Origin: Axinella damicornis
Lineage: Eukaryota; Porifera; Demospongiae; Axinellida; Axinellidae
NCBI GenBank assembly: GCA_963931865.1
Contig: OZ007506.1
Span: forward strand, 17,560,242 to 17,624,241
Length of the DNA: 64,000 nt
Direction of reading: 5' to 3'
Shown: positions 34,019-46,000 of the stretch, in pieces
Layout of the letters: every line of letters starts with the position of its first letter
Position numbering within the stretch: the stretch's first letter is position 1
Notes under the pieces: model-generated
The model's database searches: none
What the model saw: only the letters and a program-made list of their open reading frames with translations
What the model was told of the DNA's origin: nothing
Made by a program: the position numbers and the translations under genes

Positions 34019-34722
34019 GTCAGTGGAGACGTCTGTGTGAGTGTACACATTGTAGCCCAGGTTGTTCATCTGGTGGCCATCCCAGTTTGTGATGGTATCA
34101 TGTGACTATTGAAACTGGGAACTGATGATCTGCCGAAGGCGGCATAAAGAAATTGAGGGCACCACTGGTGTCTTTAATGACGTCATTGCACATGTACCTG
34201 GTGGCCCTATATCATCCACCAAGGTACCGCAATGCTGTAAGATGAAATATTGTAGCAGTACGGTATATAGTGACCATGGAATCAGCTCAGTAGACTAGCT
34301 GAATAAGGACGTAGTTAATCAGAGCCGTAGAGTCTCGCAAGTGCCTCTGCCAAAGTTCAAGGATCGTGCAATGGTCCACAAAGCAGGTGCGACTGCTATC
34401 AGTACTGGTGAGGCCATGTTGCTTGTTCACTGCCATATATGTTCCTGTTTAAGATAAGTTATCCCTTTATTGAATGTAGCGCTATCCACAGCTGGCATGA
34501 AGTTTTCATCTTGTGATATCACTTCCATCAATGTCCTCGGGAGATACATTGAGTATGGGAAAAGAGGGTGGGATAGGTGGTCTATTGTGCTAGACCCACC
34601 CCCAACTTCCAGAGTGAGAGAAAATTGGTCTAGCTCGATAGACTAGGGGAGGTGCGGACAGGTGGTGCATCACCAACTATTGAAGCTCACTAATGAGTGG
34701 GTGTGGTTAGTGACAATTAATT

Positions 34723-35435
34723 GGGGCGAGCCTGAGCGAGCCCCACATAGACGAGTTTGCTGTAAATTTTCTATATGTACATGTATGTATCGTACGTCGT
34801 GCCGTAAATCACTTCCTGGTCGTATTTTGCGTGTTCTTGCGTCATGCGTTATTTCCAACCTGAGTTCACGTCCTGCATGCTCGTGCGTTGATATCATGAT
34901 GTCGCGCCGAGACGCGAACTACGAACAGTCTACCTCAACAAGGCCTTGCAAGGATGGAGACTATAGCGGGGCGGTGAGTGGCTAACAGAGACCGCTCCTG
35001 GACCTACCTGCCAGACTGCTTCAAGTGCACGAAATCAATGATTAGTGCGGTCATAACTTTCTCTGGTGTGATCTGTGTCTGTGACGGTGTGATGTGCCTG
35101 TTAGACTGCATCAGCTATCGCCAGAGGATGGGAAGTTGACTGGCCTGCACTCGGTAACACTAAACTCACTGTGACCAATCATGACACAGATCTGACACTT
35201 GATCAGCAGAGAACGAGGAACTCAAAGACAGAGACCGCTCCTGGACCTGGACCTACCTGCCTGACTGCTTCAACGCTGTGAAGTGCACGAGTATATTTTT
35301 AGTGTCATAGCTAAGTTCTGTCAGACTCACATTCTGATGACATGCACATGCAACTGCTCCATGCACATTTGACCACATGCAACTGCTCCATGCATGCACA
35401 TTCAGCACCTGCATGTACTCGCTCAGGCTCGCCCC
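34723..35435. mobile_element. TIR element, GGGGCGAGCCTGAGCGAG ends
   Basis: Left GGGGCGAGCCTGAGCGAG, right CTCGCTCAGGCTCGCCCC. Related copies lie in intron 3 of genes 2 and 5. It contains two copies of an ACCGCTCCTGGACCTACCTGC segment. No clear TSD. Confidence 0.6.
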
Positions 35436-35670
35436 ACAATGTTCTGCATTCGTCTAGTTTAGCTACTCCTCTGATGGCCGCACCAACAGTAACACCAGAG
35501 GGTGGCACTCAAAGATACGAAAGATGTCTGCACGGGGAAGTGGGCTGACCTGTTAGACTATTTTAGCCTACACTGACTTGTCAAAGTACAACTGAGTTTG
35601 TTCACCCACTAACAGTATTGCACATTTAAGACATCCATCCACTGTCTGTGTGAAAGAGAGATATGTATAG

Positions 35671-35797
35671 GATCTACTACCTCGACGCGGAGGTTATGCG
35701 ATTTATCCTCCGCGGGAAAGTTTGGCCGAGGCGAAGCCGAGGCTAAACTTTCCCAAGGAGGATAAACCGCATAACCTCCGCGTCGACGTAGTAGATC
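35671..35797. repeat. 127-bp near-perfect palindrome
   Basis: Arms GATCTACTACCTCGACGCGG / CCGCGTCGACGTAGTAGATC, centre near GGCCGAGGCGAAGCCGAGGC. A further inverted pair of GCGGAGGATAAA follows at about 35908-35955. Probably a foldback element. Confidence 0.8.
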
Positions 35798-36393
35798 CGG
35801 CTTCTACCACAGACATAACCTCCAAGTCAAGTTAGTAGCTGGATCCGGCTGCTAGACAGCTACAACTCTCTGATTCTCAGCACAGCGTGGCGATCCTTTG
35901 ATGTACCGCGGAGGATAAATCGCTTATCCTCCGCTATGACGTCATAGCGGAGGATAAACGCACTGTGGTAGAACAATGGAGTCTCTCAGTCCCTACTTGA
36001 GGACAGAACTTTCACAGCCTAAAGCACTCACTGGAGTGGGCGTCCATTGAAAAGATACAAAACATCAGCTGCCTCATACCCAGGCCATCCCACCGTCCAG
36101 TTTTAGATTGCTTGCAGTAGTCGTCATTCGGGACACTGGGGACTGGTTGCTGCACAACACTAATGCGGTTGGGACTTCCAGTGTACATCGCTGTCACTCA
36201 CATGATAAAATGTACTAGGCCTTCCCCTCCATTCTTGCATACTGTGAGTGATCAAAAAGCTTGGGAATCATGAGATGTGATTGTGTAGGGAATGTGTATG
36301 TTCTGACATGCAGTGGCTGTGTGGCCACAGAGTGCTAGTGCTGGACAGAGTTGGCAGACATTGAACTGTGTTTCCCTGTGTCCCTCCTGGCAG

Positions 36394-36704
36394 GAGACAA
36401 GCCTGAGATGTGGCAGCTGCAGAAGTTTGTTGGTGTGAGCGGGAGGCCGGTCAAGGTGGTGGAGGAGGTCTGCGCAGACTGGGAGAAGCTGGCACTTGCC
36501 CTCCAGTTCCGTGGTGGGGTCATCAGGGCAGTGAGGGAGAGCGAGAGGCCACTGGTGGAGCCAGCTTGTCGGCGCATTCTGGAGCGGTGGTCAGTGGACG
36601 GAGAGGGTCGACAGCCAGTGACCTGGGAGACCTTGATTGAGTGTCTGGAGGACATTGAATATGGTACTCTAGCCAGCGATCTGAGAAGGGAGCTGGAGCC
36701 ATGA
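36394..36704 (+). CDS. Gene 3 exon 5: Death domain type B
   Basis: Acceptor ccctcctggcag, phase 1 in, stop TGA at 36702-36704. Encodes about 102 aa: DKPEMWQLQKFVGV, CADWEKLALALQF, GGVIRAVRESERPLVE, ILERWSVDGEG, VTWETLIECLEDI, ending in ELEP. Nearly identical to gene 5. Confidence 0.82.
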
Positions 36705-39060
36705 AGGATGGAGGACCATCCAGGAACAGGTGTGGTCAGTAGTATGTTGCTGTTTAAATACATTGTATGACTGTCAGTACGCTAGTGGTCACTCCCATAA
36801 GCACAGCTGTGACCAGCTCAGGACTCCCATGCTGAATGTTTTGTAGCAGGAATGGTTTGTTCTTGTGTGGGATGATCACTATAGTAACCAGTTTCCCTGG
36901 TACACAACAGATTAGCCAATGGGTGATGAATTTGAAGACAGCAATGAATATTCTTGTTTAATGGAAGTCATAGTATAATCACATTGTTTACTTCCTGTCA
37001 GAGATGGGAGAGAGGTCCCAGCAAGTGATAGCAGGTCATGAATAGTATCAGTATCCTGTTCCAACTGGAGGTGTTTATAGAACAGATACCCTGCGGGGAA
37101 GGGGAAGGATAGCGTGTAGCTACAATCGCCGGGGCATCTCTCTGTCCGTTTTTCAGTACAGTATAATTATACTACTGATGCTTCGATCGATGCATGATGA
37201 TTATTTTTGTGTGAACATGTGCTATCGTGTATATATAGTGTTCGTGTATGCCCGTATCCAAGGTGTGGGAGTGACCAACTGCCGTATATACTATGGCATT
37301 GATCGTGAAGAGGTGGGACCAAATTTTACGAATAATAGGAAAAAATAGCCGAAACAATAGTAATGACGTCTGAGAAGTATGTAAGTGCTGGGATAAGACC
37401 ATTTTCTACTGGTCATCTCGAAACATGAAGTTTCCGATTGCAGTATGTTTCTTGTTTTTGAAAAGACTCTGTGATCATGAAGAGGTGGAGTCAATGTTAT
37501 GAATAAGTCCCTTTTGGGGGGGTCTATGACACAAGATTTTTCACTGGACAGACAGACAGACAACGGGACAGATGACAGACGGACAAAACCGATTGCTTAA
37601 CCCCGCTTCGCACATGCACACGCGGAGTATGTATGAAAAGTATACATCCCATCCCTAAAAGTGTGTACCTGCATGGTACACAGTTGTCCCGCATCCTTGT
37701 CCCATGCTCCCTGTATGAATGGAGGAGGGAGGGAGGAGGAGTGGGGAGGGCCTGATAACCAGCTGTAGCTACTGAATTGAATGAAGCATTTGCCTCTGGT
37801 TGTAGAGTATCATGCAGTGGCAAGAGAATGCAGTTGTGAATGGGGGGCAGTGAAAGTAGTATGTCACTGGAGGCTGCATGCACCTCATTCTACCGTTAAT
37901 TAATTGTTAGCTAGAAAAGGACAGGATTAGTAATGACGTGCTTGGGTGGAATTAACGGGTCTTCAAGTGCGTATACATTAATTAGACAGACTAAAAGTTG
38001 TGTTGGGTCCTATTCACTTGCTAGCCTCGATCATTCCCGTACCAACTTGCACCTGTGATTGTATAGTACCAGTATTGACCCTGGTCCCTCTCCCTCCTGC
38101 CGCCTACAGAGATGGACTGGAGTCTGAACTTCACTTCAACAGCTGCCATTCTCAACCCGGGAGCACTAGAGACCTCTCATGATGAGGGTGTGGGACCCAC
38201 TGTACATGTCGGAACAATGGAGACACATGCACTGTGTTAATTACATTTACAGCTACGTAGGAGTCTGTTGTCTGTGATTTTCATTTACATGTTCTCATGA
38301 CTTGTACTTTCAAACATCTACACAGGAAGTGAGGAACTGTTAGTCTCAGTACCAGACTACGTATTTGCATACAGCGGAATAGTCTGGAAGATTATTATAC
38401 GAGTGGTTCTGACACCAAATGCGCGAATAGTCTGGTACTGAGACTAAGGAACTGTCGGAACAAGATCCTATTGGACTACTCCCTGGAGACACCCTGTATT
38501 AATTACTGTTAGGAGTCGTTGTCTACTCTGTGATGAGTATTTTCAGTATAATTATGTTCCAAATTTCAAAGCAGGATGTGAGACTTTGAATTGCTAGTTA
38601 TTGGTAGTTATACTGTAAGTGTTGCACATGCGCAGTAATTATGTGGGTGGGACAAACATAATTTGCTCGAGCTGGGCGTTTACTTTTATGTCGATCACGG
38701 TGAAGGGAACCCAAAGGCATGCAGTACTCCTGCGTGCAGCTCTGTGAGACTATGCATGTGAGTGTCAATTCATCCAATTGCAACTTGTCAGCGCAAACCC
38801 CATTATGTATAGTTTTGACAGACAGTACCAAAATTGATCTGGGTGCAAGACTAGCTGAAGCACGAAGTACTTTTACTGTCAAAAAGGAGTTGGGGTACTA
38901 GCTCCTGAGAGCAAAACTGCTACAGACCAGCCTTGTTCCCACGCCTAGGCCTTCTACACCTCCAGTTTTAATTTGCATGCTGCAAGCGATCAAAAACTGG
39001 AGGCCTGGGAACGAGGCTACTTTCCCTAGGTCTGCTCCTTGTTTATCTGCATTGACAGTT
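36705..39060 (+). other. 3' flank of gene 3, B-type
   Basis: No gene recognised. Collinear with the 3' flanks of genes 2 and 5. Possible 3' UTR exon after CGCCTACAG near 38109. MITEs at about 38342-38450 and 38930-39022. Confidence 0.5.
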
Positions 39061-39063
39061 TGG

Positions 39064-39220
39064 GGGTGGCTGGTGGTCGAGTGGTTGAGGCATTCGACCG
39101 CTAACTGCAAGGTTGCTGTTTCAAGTCCCACCATTATTGTGACCTGACGTAGTTAACACCTCATCCTTCGGAAGGGATGTAAAGCTGTCAATCCCGGGGT
39201 ACTGGTTAGCATTAGCTATA
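39064..39220 (+). repeat. tRNA-derived SINE, unit 4
   Basis: TGGTCGAGTGGTTGAGG box A, degraded box B (GTTTCAAGTCC), intact body. It shows the uninterrupted GGTACTGGTTAGCATTAG junction that the unit 1 insertion splits. Confidence 0.72.
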
Positions 39221-39904
39221 TATTTGGGTCACCTCGTTAGCCACTCTACATGGTGGTTCTCACAGGGAGAAAAATAAAAAAATACGTTTAGTCTGGGACA
39301 GCCATTGCAGTACATTTGCAACATCACCTTCCTTACTTCTGAGAAGTTAGCAGCGGGGACCCTACGGCATTGTTTACATCCTGGATTGAATTCACTTAGG
39401 TAAAATCTTGGCCTGGACGGATTTTCAAGGAAATCAGATCCACTGTGACACCAGAAGTGGTGGCCAATACTCTTCACAGCAGTTTATCGCCCTGCACCGT
39501 GGAGTGCGTACCAATCACAGGGCAGTAGTAGCCTCGTTCCCAGGCTCCCCCCTTGTGCACGGTGAAGAAAGTACATGCTACCTGAAGTATTTGATTAATG
39601 GGAAAATTCGAGTCCGAGTGGAGAGTAGGCCTAAACTTGAAGCATGAGAAGTGTGCTGTGCAAGAAGTGTCTTGACTCAAGAGCTGGAACGCAGGAAACC
39701 GCGAGTGCAGTAAGGTCCCAAGTATTACTTAGGTGACCGACGTGGCTTACGTCATTGCTGGAACACATAACTGATTAAATTCCTGAGCAACAAGCCACTC
39801 TATGGCCATTTCCCAGACCCTTTCCCTTGGTGCGGAACGGGGTCTGGTCACGCGAGACTAGGGTCAATGCTTGTAGTGTGTGGCTATTGATATCTGTGAG
39901 TAAG

Positions 39905-40180
39905 ATGTGAGATGACTTCTTCAGAGGGCTGCATTGAACAATCAGACAGGATGAGTGGGAGTTTAAATTGCTAGTTATTAGTAGTTAGAGTAGGAGTGGG
40001 CGTTGCCCATGCACAGTGTCACAGCAGTGTATGGTGGTGAGCATTGGAACGGGTAGCTTGCTGTGACAGATCGAGGTGAGGATCGAGGTGCCCATGCAGT
40101 GATGCATGTGCTGTCAATCACTGTGAAAGCTGAACTAAGTGTGGACACGGATATTCCAGGTGTGCTGAGCAGTAGCACAT
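39905..40180 (+). promoter_or_regulatory. Gene 4 upstream conserved block
   Basis: Block conserved, donor-like site at 40076, but the CCAATCAG motif is lost by a small deletion (TTCTTCAGAGGG). A CAATCAG occurs a little further on. Confidence 0.35.
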
Positions 40181-40187
40181 GGTAGTA

Positions 40188-40357
40188 CAGTGGAACCTCT
40201 ATAATCAGGACACCATTGGAGGACAATATATATTCAGGAGTTTTGTCTTTTGTAGAGAGGTTGTCCTTATTTTGGAGGTCCAAGATGTATGGGGAAAAGA
40301 ATTATTTGGGACCTCGTAGAGAGGTCTATTACGGACAGTCCACTATCAGACGTTTCT
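40188..40357. mobile_element. Pogo-like MITE, unit 4, 3' end lost
   Basis: TA-CAGTGGAACCTCTATAAT start; the right end stops at CAGACGTTTC, lacking the terminal ACTG. Confidence 0.6.
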
Positions 40358-40450
40358 GTTGTATGCTTTAGGCTGGCTGTATCACACACGCTACACTAGT
40401 ACTGTTGCCATTGCTATAATTGTTGAAATGGTTTGCTTGTTTTCATGCAG

Positions 40451-41389
40451 ATCCATTGATTTGGAGTTGAACTGGAGCAGTGAGAATGGCAGAGGTTGGT
40501 GGTGGCCAGCCATGGGAACAGTTGAAGTTGACTTGGGAAACACGCAGAGAAGCACCACGTGAGATGACTAGGGGTGCTGCTGTAGCTCATGGCAGTTTGG
40601 CCTATTTCATAGCAGATGGTAGTCATGAGGTGTTCGCATACAACTCGGAGAGCAATGGCTGGAATGAACTGCCAGAGTGTCCTCAGAGTGACTTTGGACT
40701 GGCTGTTGTTAACAACCTCATAACTGCAGTCGGAGGTGTCCTTTATACCAACCGGCTTAGTAGTTTCAGTGGTGGTGAGTGGGTGACAGTCTTTCCTGCA
40801 ATGCCCACCAAGCGATACTTCACTGCTATCATTAGTGCACAGAACTACCTCATAGCAGCAGGAGGACAGGGAGTGGGAGGAGTCCTGTCCACAGTGGAGG
40901 TAATGGACATGAACACTCTAGAGTGGTACACTGCTGCCAGCCTACCAGAACCTGTCTACCACATGTCAGCCACTGTCTGTGGAGGGCGTCTCTACCTCCT
41001 GGGAGGGTCGAACAAGAACTTCAGCTCAACCCATGCAGTCTTCACCTGCACCCTGGACTCCCTCATTCGCTCGTGTCACCCTCCCTCACAGACCCCACCC
41101 CACACTAGTGAAGCCAGTGTCTGGCAGCGTGTCGCTGATGTACCAGTGATGGGGTCTACTTGTACCACCTTGAATGGGAGGGTGCTGGCCGTTGGTGGGT
41201 GGGATTCACATGGCAATCGCACAGCTGCTGTTCACATGTACAATCCTGACTCTGACTCATGGCTGGTTTTGGGAAACATGCCCACAGCTCGATGTTGGTG
41301 CCTGGTGGTGGGACTGAGAGACTGTATCATGGCTGTTGGAGGCGATGGAGGCGAGGCTACTGTTGAAGTTGGCTACCTGCAGTTATCAG
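40451..41389 (+). CDS. Gene 4 exon 1: kelch beta-propeller
   Basis: Acceptor tttcatgcag, donor TATCAG|GTGGGC. Start ATG 40486 (MAEVGGG) with an in-frame TGA upstream in the same exon. 301 codons plus one base. Blades: RGAAVAHGSLAYF, FGLAVVNNLITAVGG, AIISAQNYLIAAGG, MSATVCGGRLYLLGG, TCTTLNGRVLAVGG, CLVVGLRDCIMAVGG. Variable residues here include IADGSHE, VLYTNRLSSF, RYFT, QGVGG, SNKNFSS, MGS, WDSHGNR, CWC and the short DGGEA. Confidence 0.89.
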
Positions 41390-42921
41390 GTGGGCGTAGT
41401 ATATAGTATGTGAACAGTACTCTTGTCCAGGGTCATATCTAAATTTGCTTTACTCTTCCATTGGTATTCTTCTGTGCTGTGAAGGGGTGGGCCCATTTCC
41501 CATTGTAGCCCCTCCCATTTGTGGTGGGGGGCTGCACATCAGAGCTGTGACCTGAGTCATTTCTGAGAACCGGTTAATTATTGACCAACCAATAACTTCC
41601 AATAGGTTATCCTGTCGCACCCACTTAATTAATATAAATAGCTGTAGAGATGGACTTCTTAGCAGTACTGATGACTGAAATACCTTCTAAAGCAATAGTT
41701 CAAGTGAGCCGAGAGGTTCAAGATGTGGGAGAACTACATGTAGTACGGTGTGAAGTAGTACGGTGTGTCATTTGTGTGCAAATGACAGGCAAGGTTGCTA
41801 AAAAAATGTGTAATTCCATCAGGTCACAATGATTTTTTGACAGAAAATAACAATTTTCAGCGTGAAAATTTGCATTCAGAAAGTGGTGAAAATTTGATTC
41901 ATTTAATTAGGGAAGTGGTTATCCAAAAATTTAAGTGGTTCTCAAAAAAAACTAAAGCTACAATCTATGAATGTCGTTGAGCCAGAAACAAGCACACTTG
42001 CCGAATTACATTAGAGTAGCAACCCTACTACCAGAGATGCCAACTACTTAGCAAGTAAATGAGTGAGTGTGCTGTGAAAATGCGTGAGATGGTACTAGAA
42101 TGCGTGATGCATGCTACTGTAACAGCTCAAGAGTGCGCACAGCAGTTCATTCCAGTTGCTGTTCCTTGATTTTGTCCTTAGCAGAAGGCTCCACCACTCA
42201 ACGTTTTGCAGTTTGACAAGGTGGTAGCGCCTGTGTTTATCCTCTTCGATGCGGATCAACACAGGATAGCAGTCCATTTATGTCGCTCGAATTTGCGGTC
42301 GTCCTTGTCTGTATGGCTCAAACAACCACGTGTTATGTATATGCGCACCGTATTCCTAGGCCCCACCCACAAAATAAACCTGAACGACTACTAAATGCGT
42401 GAGATTTGCTGTAGTAAGCGTGAGATGCGTGAGACTCGCGCGCAATGCGTGAAAGTTGGCATCATTTGAAGCATGCAATGGCAGCCATCGGGAAGACAAA
42501 AATGTTCACAACTCCTCAACCAAGGCGATCGATCAAGCTTCTATATTAATATGAGAGTCAGTGTCAGTGGGTGACGGTGGTCATGATGGTGTAGTCAGAT
42601 TCTTCGTGCCAGAGTGTACTTTTTACTGCTCTACGAGGAGTGTATTTGAATATCATGCGAGTAGTCATGCTCCCAAAGCATGTTCATGCTCATGGAATGG
42701 ATCCTCAGAGTAGCGCCTTCGAATAGCATAAGTTGCATAAGTTGGTTGCAGTCCCAAGTACATTATCTGGATGTCATGTGTAAATCGGTAGTCGATATCC
42801 TATAAATATATATCCCCTCCCCCCCTCCTTCATTCTCCATTCCTCCTCTTCTCTCACTGTCTTCCCTCTCCCCTTCTCCTCTTACTGACCCTTCCCTCTC
42901 CCTCTCCTCTCACCATCCCTT

Positions 42922-42963
<42 letters not shown>

Positions 42964-42987
42964 TCTCACCGACCTTCTCCCACTCCT

Positions 42988-43019
<32 letters not shown>

Positions 43020-46000
43020 ACCAATTCTCAGATAGAGCTGAGGAGAGACACCTGGCTGCCCTTGAGCTGGCTATGAAGCAGAAAGGGTCACTAGACAAAA
43101 CTATCATGCAATGTGTCTTTGTCGGCCCTCCCCGCTCGGGCAAGAGCTCGCTAATGAAACGTATCATGGGTGAACGCCCCACCCCCTCCTCCCCCAGCAC
43201 TGGGGTAGCTGACAAAGTGGTGCAAGTTGAGATTGTGAGATCATCAACAGCAGCTGCAAGTGTGTCAGGCTCAACGTGGGTCAAACTCAGCCGTGATGAG
43301 GAGGCTGTCACAGTCGTCATGGACACATCTCAGAGTCATTCAGGTCAGGCAGTTCCCAGTGAAACACATTCACGTGCTGTAACACCTGTGAATCAGACTG
43401 AGCTTACCACAACAACACTAGTCAGTAGTGTACCAGAGCAGAGAAACCAGCCCCAGCCACACCAGTCTCCCAGTCCAGCCACAGCTAGCACACAGCCACA
43501 CCTTCCCTCTCCGTCTAATTCTGCTAGCACCAATACGGTTGACCTCAAGCCCTTGGTGGATTTCTGCCAAAATGCTCTCCGTAAAAATCCTCTCTATGCA
43601 GTTAGGGCTTCACAGGAACGAGGGTGGATGGTCTACCTCACGGACACGGGAGGTCAGATTGAATTCCAGGAGCTCCTTCCTCTCTTAGTCTCAGGTCCGT
43701 CAGTGTTCTTCCTGGTCTTCCGATTGGACCATGACCTCAACAAGCGATTCATGGTGGAGTACGTCCGCTCCACTGGGGCAACGTCAGAACCCTACCAGTC
43801 CAACTTCACAGTGAGGGAGGCCCTCCTCCAGTCCCTCGCCAGCATTGCCTCCATGGGGACATATGTCAACAGGAGGGAGCAAGCCGAACTGAGATCCAAG
43901 GTGTTCTTTGTGGGAACACACAAGGATAAGGTTTCTCAAAAGCGAATCAATCGCATCGATCGCTGCCTCCAGCAGATGGTGAGATCCACAGGTCTGTATC
44001 GTGAAGGCATGATCCAATTTGCCTCTGAGTCCCGAATGCTACTGGCAGTCAACAACCTGTCCAGTGATGATTCTGATGTTCGGTTACTTCGAGCAGCTGT
44101 GGAGCGAGTTGGCACCCAGGGTGATTTCAAGATCAGGGCCCCCCCTTCCTGGATGATTTTCAGCCTGACCATTCGACAGCAAAAAAGTCGTGTTCTCAGC
44201 TATGAGCAGTGCTTCGAAATAGCCAGGCAATGTGGCATAGAGACAAGAGAGGAGCTGAACGAAGCTTTGTGGTTCCTCCACACCAAGGTGGGTCTGATTC
44301 GCTACTTCCAGGGAGAGGGTCTGGAAGATGTCCAGAAGATTGTGATCACAGACCCACAGATACTCTTTGACATGAATACTGACCTTGTGGTGGAGACTTT
44401 CACTTTCGACAAAGTTGACCCAGCCATTCCGGAATACTTCAAGAGGAAGGGCATCTTCCCCTTCAGCACCTTCGAGAGGATCAGTGGGGGATCAGAGCAG
44501 CTCCTGACTCCGTCCCGGCTAGTGAAGATCCAGGAACACCTCCTCATCATTGCCCCACTGGAGGAGGAGGAGGATGGGGAGAGGAGATACTTCATGCCAT
44601 GTGTACTGGCACACACCATGCCAGCAGAGTCATGGTTTACGCGAGCTTTTAGAGCAATAAGAGCATTGTTTTCGCCATCATATCCCTCCCTCCTCATTGG
44701 CTTCAGATGCGGCTACTGTCCCAAGGGTCTCTTCGCGGCCCTGGTGGTGTACCTCCTGGCTAACACAAAGTCTTGTTTCCAGTGGAGGCTCCAGAGAGAC
44801 AGAATCTTCAGAGATCAGATCTCGTTTTTGGTGGGCCCCTACGACACAGTTACGATAACTGTACAGCCAAAGTTCCTGGAGATAACTTGCACCCCTGCAG
44901 CATCCGAGTCGACTCGCAATCGCCACTTCCCCCCAGCCACGACATGTGGGGAAGTACGACGTTACATTGAGAGAGGCATCCGTGAGGTCACCTCAGCCCT
45001 GCATTACACGAGGGACGCTGACCACTATCTCGCATTGTACTGTCCCAGGGACCATCGAGGTCCAGACCATAGGGAACCTCACACGGCCGAGATCAACTTC
45101 CATAGTGGGGTACCGTGCACCCTCAGGTGTGAGCTAGCAGAAGAGAGGACGTTCAGACTACCCCCTGGACATGAGAGGTGGTTCACTGAGGTACGTAGTA
45201 CTAAGAGTTTGTATGACTGCATGTTATCACTGTGTCAGTTGGAAGTATGGCATATGCAGTGCATTGAGATATCATGTTACACATGTCAGTGCAGAGTTCC
45301 TCTATACCCTCGTATGGTAGCTCATCATGTGGTTTCTTATATTAGGTTCCCTGCTCATCAGTCACATGCAGTTTAGTATAGTTATTGAACCTGATGTTTT
45401 GATGATCTAATGCACTCCCATTATGTGTAGGAGAGTGAGTGCAGTGGAAGGCCGCAACAAGGGAGACAGTCCCCAGGAGAAACTGGTGGGTCTTTAGTGT
45501 GTTGTACTGTAGAGCAAGAACACGACCCTGCATGGTTATCCTCGTTCCCATTGTAGCCTCGTTCCCAGGCCCATCCCAGGCCCATCCCAGTACGGTAAAG
45601 CGACTGTACTGCAAGTTATGGCTCTGTCTCCCCTCCCCTCCAGCCCTCCCCACCCCACCCCCTCCCTCCTCCACTGCTGCCACAGGATCGGGGACTGCCT
45701 GTCCCAGGAGAGGTTAGTAGAGAGCCCTGTTGTACAACAGTGTAGTGGACTTAGGTGAGAGAGCCTTGTTGCTAGGAGACAGAAGCACATGACTATTGAG
45801 AGTATAGGTACACCCCATGTTACAGTGTATCTCATCTGTGTGACACATTGTTAAAACATAGCAGCCACCTTTGACCTTGGCAAATTTCCAGCAAGAGTTA
45901 TATTATTGGTCTCAGTATGATATGCCACACCCACGTCCACAGTATATGGTCACAACTCAATCACAATCCCAGTCACAGCCTAAAAGCACTCACTGCCATT

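Larger units (their letters stand above)
34019..36393 (+). other. Gene 3 intron 4 (2.4 kb)
   Basis: Non-coding. Holds a TIR element with GGGGCGAGCCTGAGCGAG ends (34723-35435) and a large palindrome (35671-35797). The last 400 bp match intron 4 of genes 2 and 5. Confidence 0.6.

Noticed and set aside
36410..36640. Alternative +1 frame over the Death exon
   Set aside because: Shadow frame; the frame in phase with the linker exon gives the Death-domain signature.
39978..40283. Minus-strand frame ending MGNAHSYSNY, present in units 2, 4 and 5
   Set aside because: It recurs only because the upstream block is conserved; no splice sites, start context or family match.
42910..43326. Minus-strand 138-codon frame with poly-Gly
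   Set aside because: Antisense shadow of the Roc exon plus the C-runs; similar antisense frames occur over every Roc exon.
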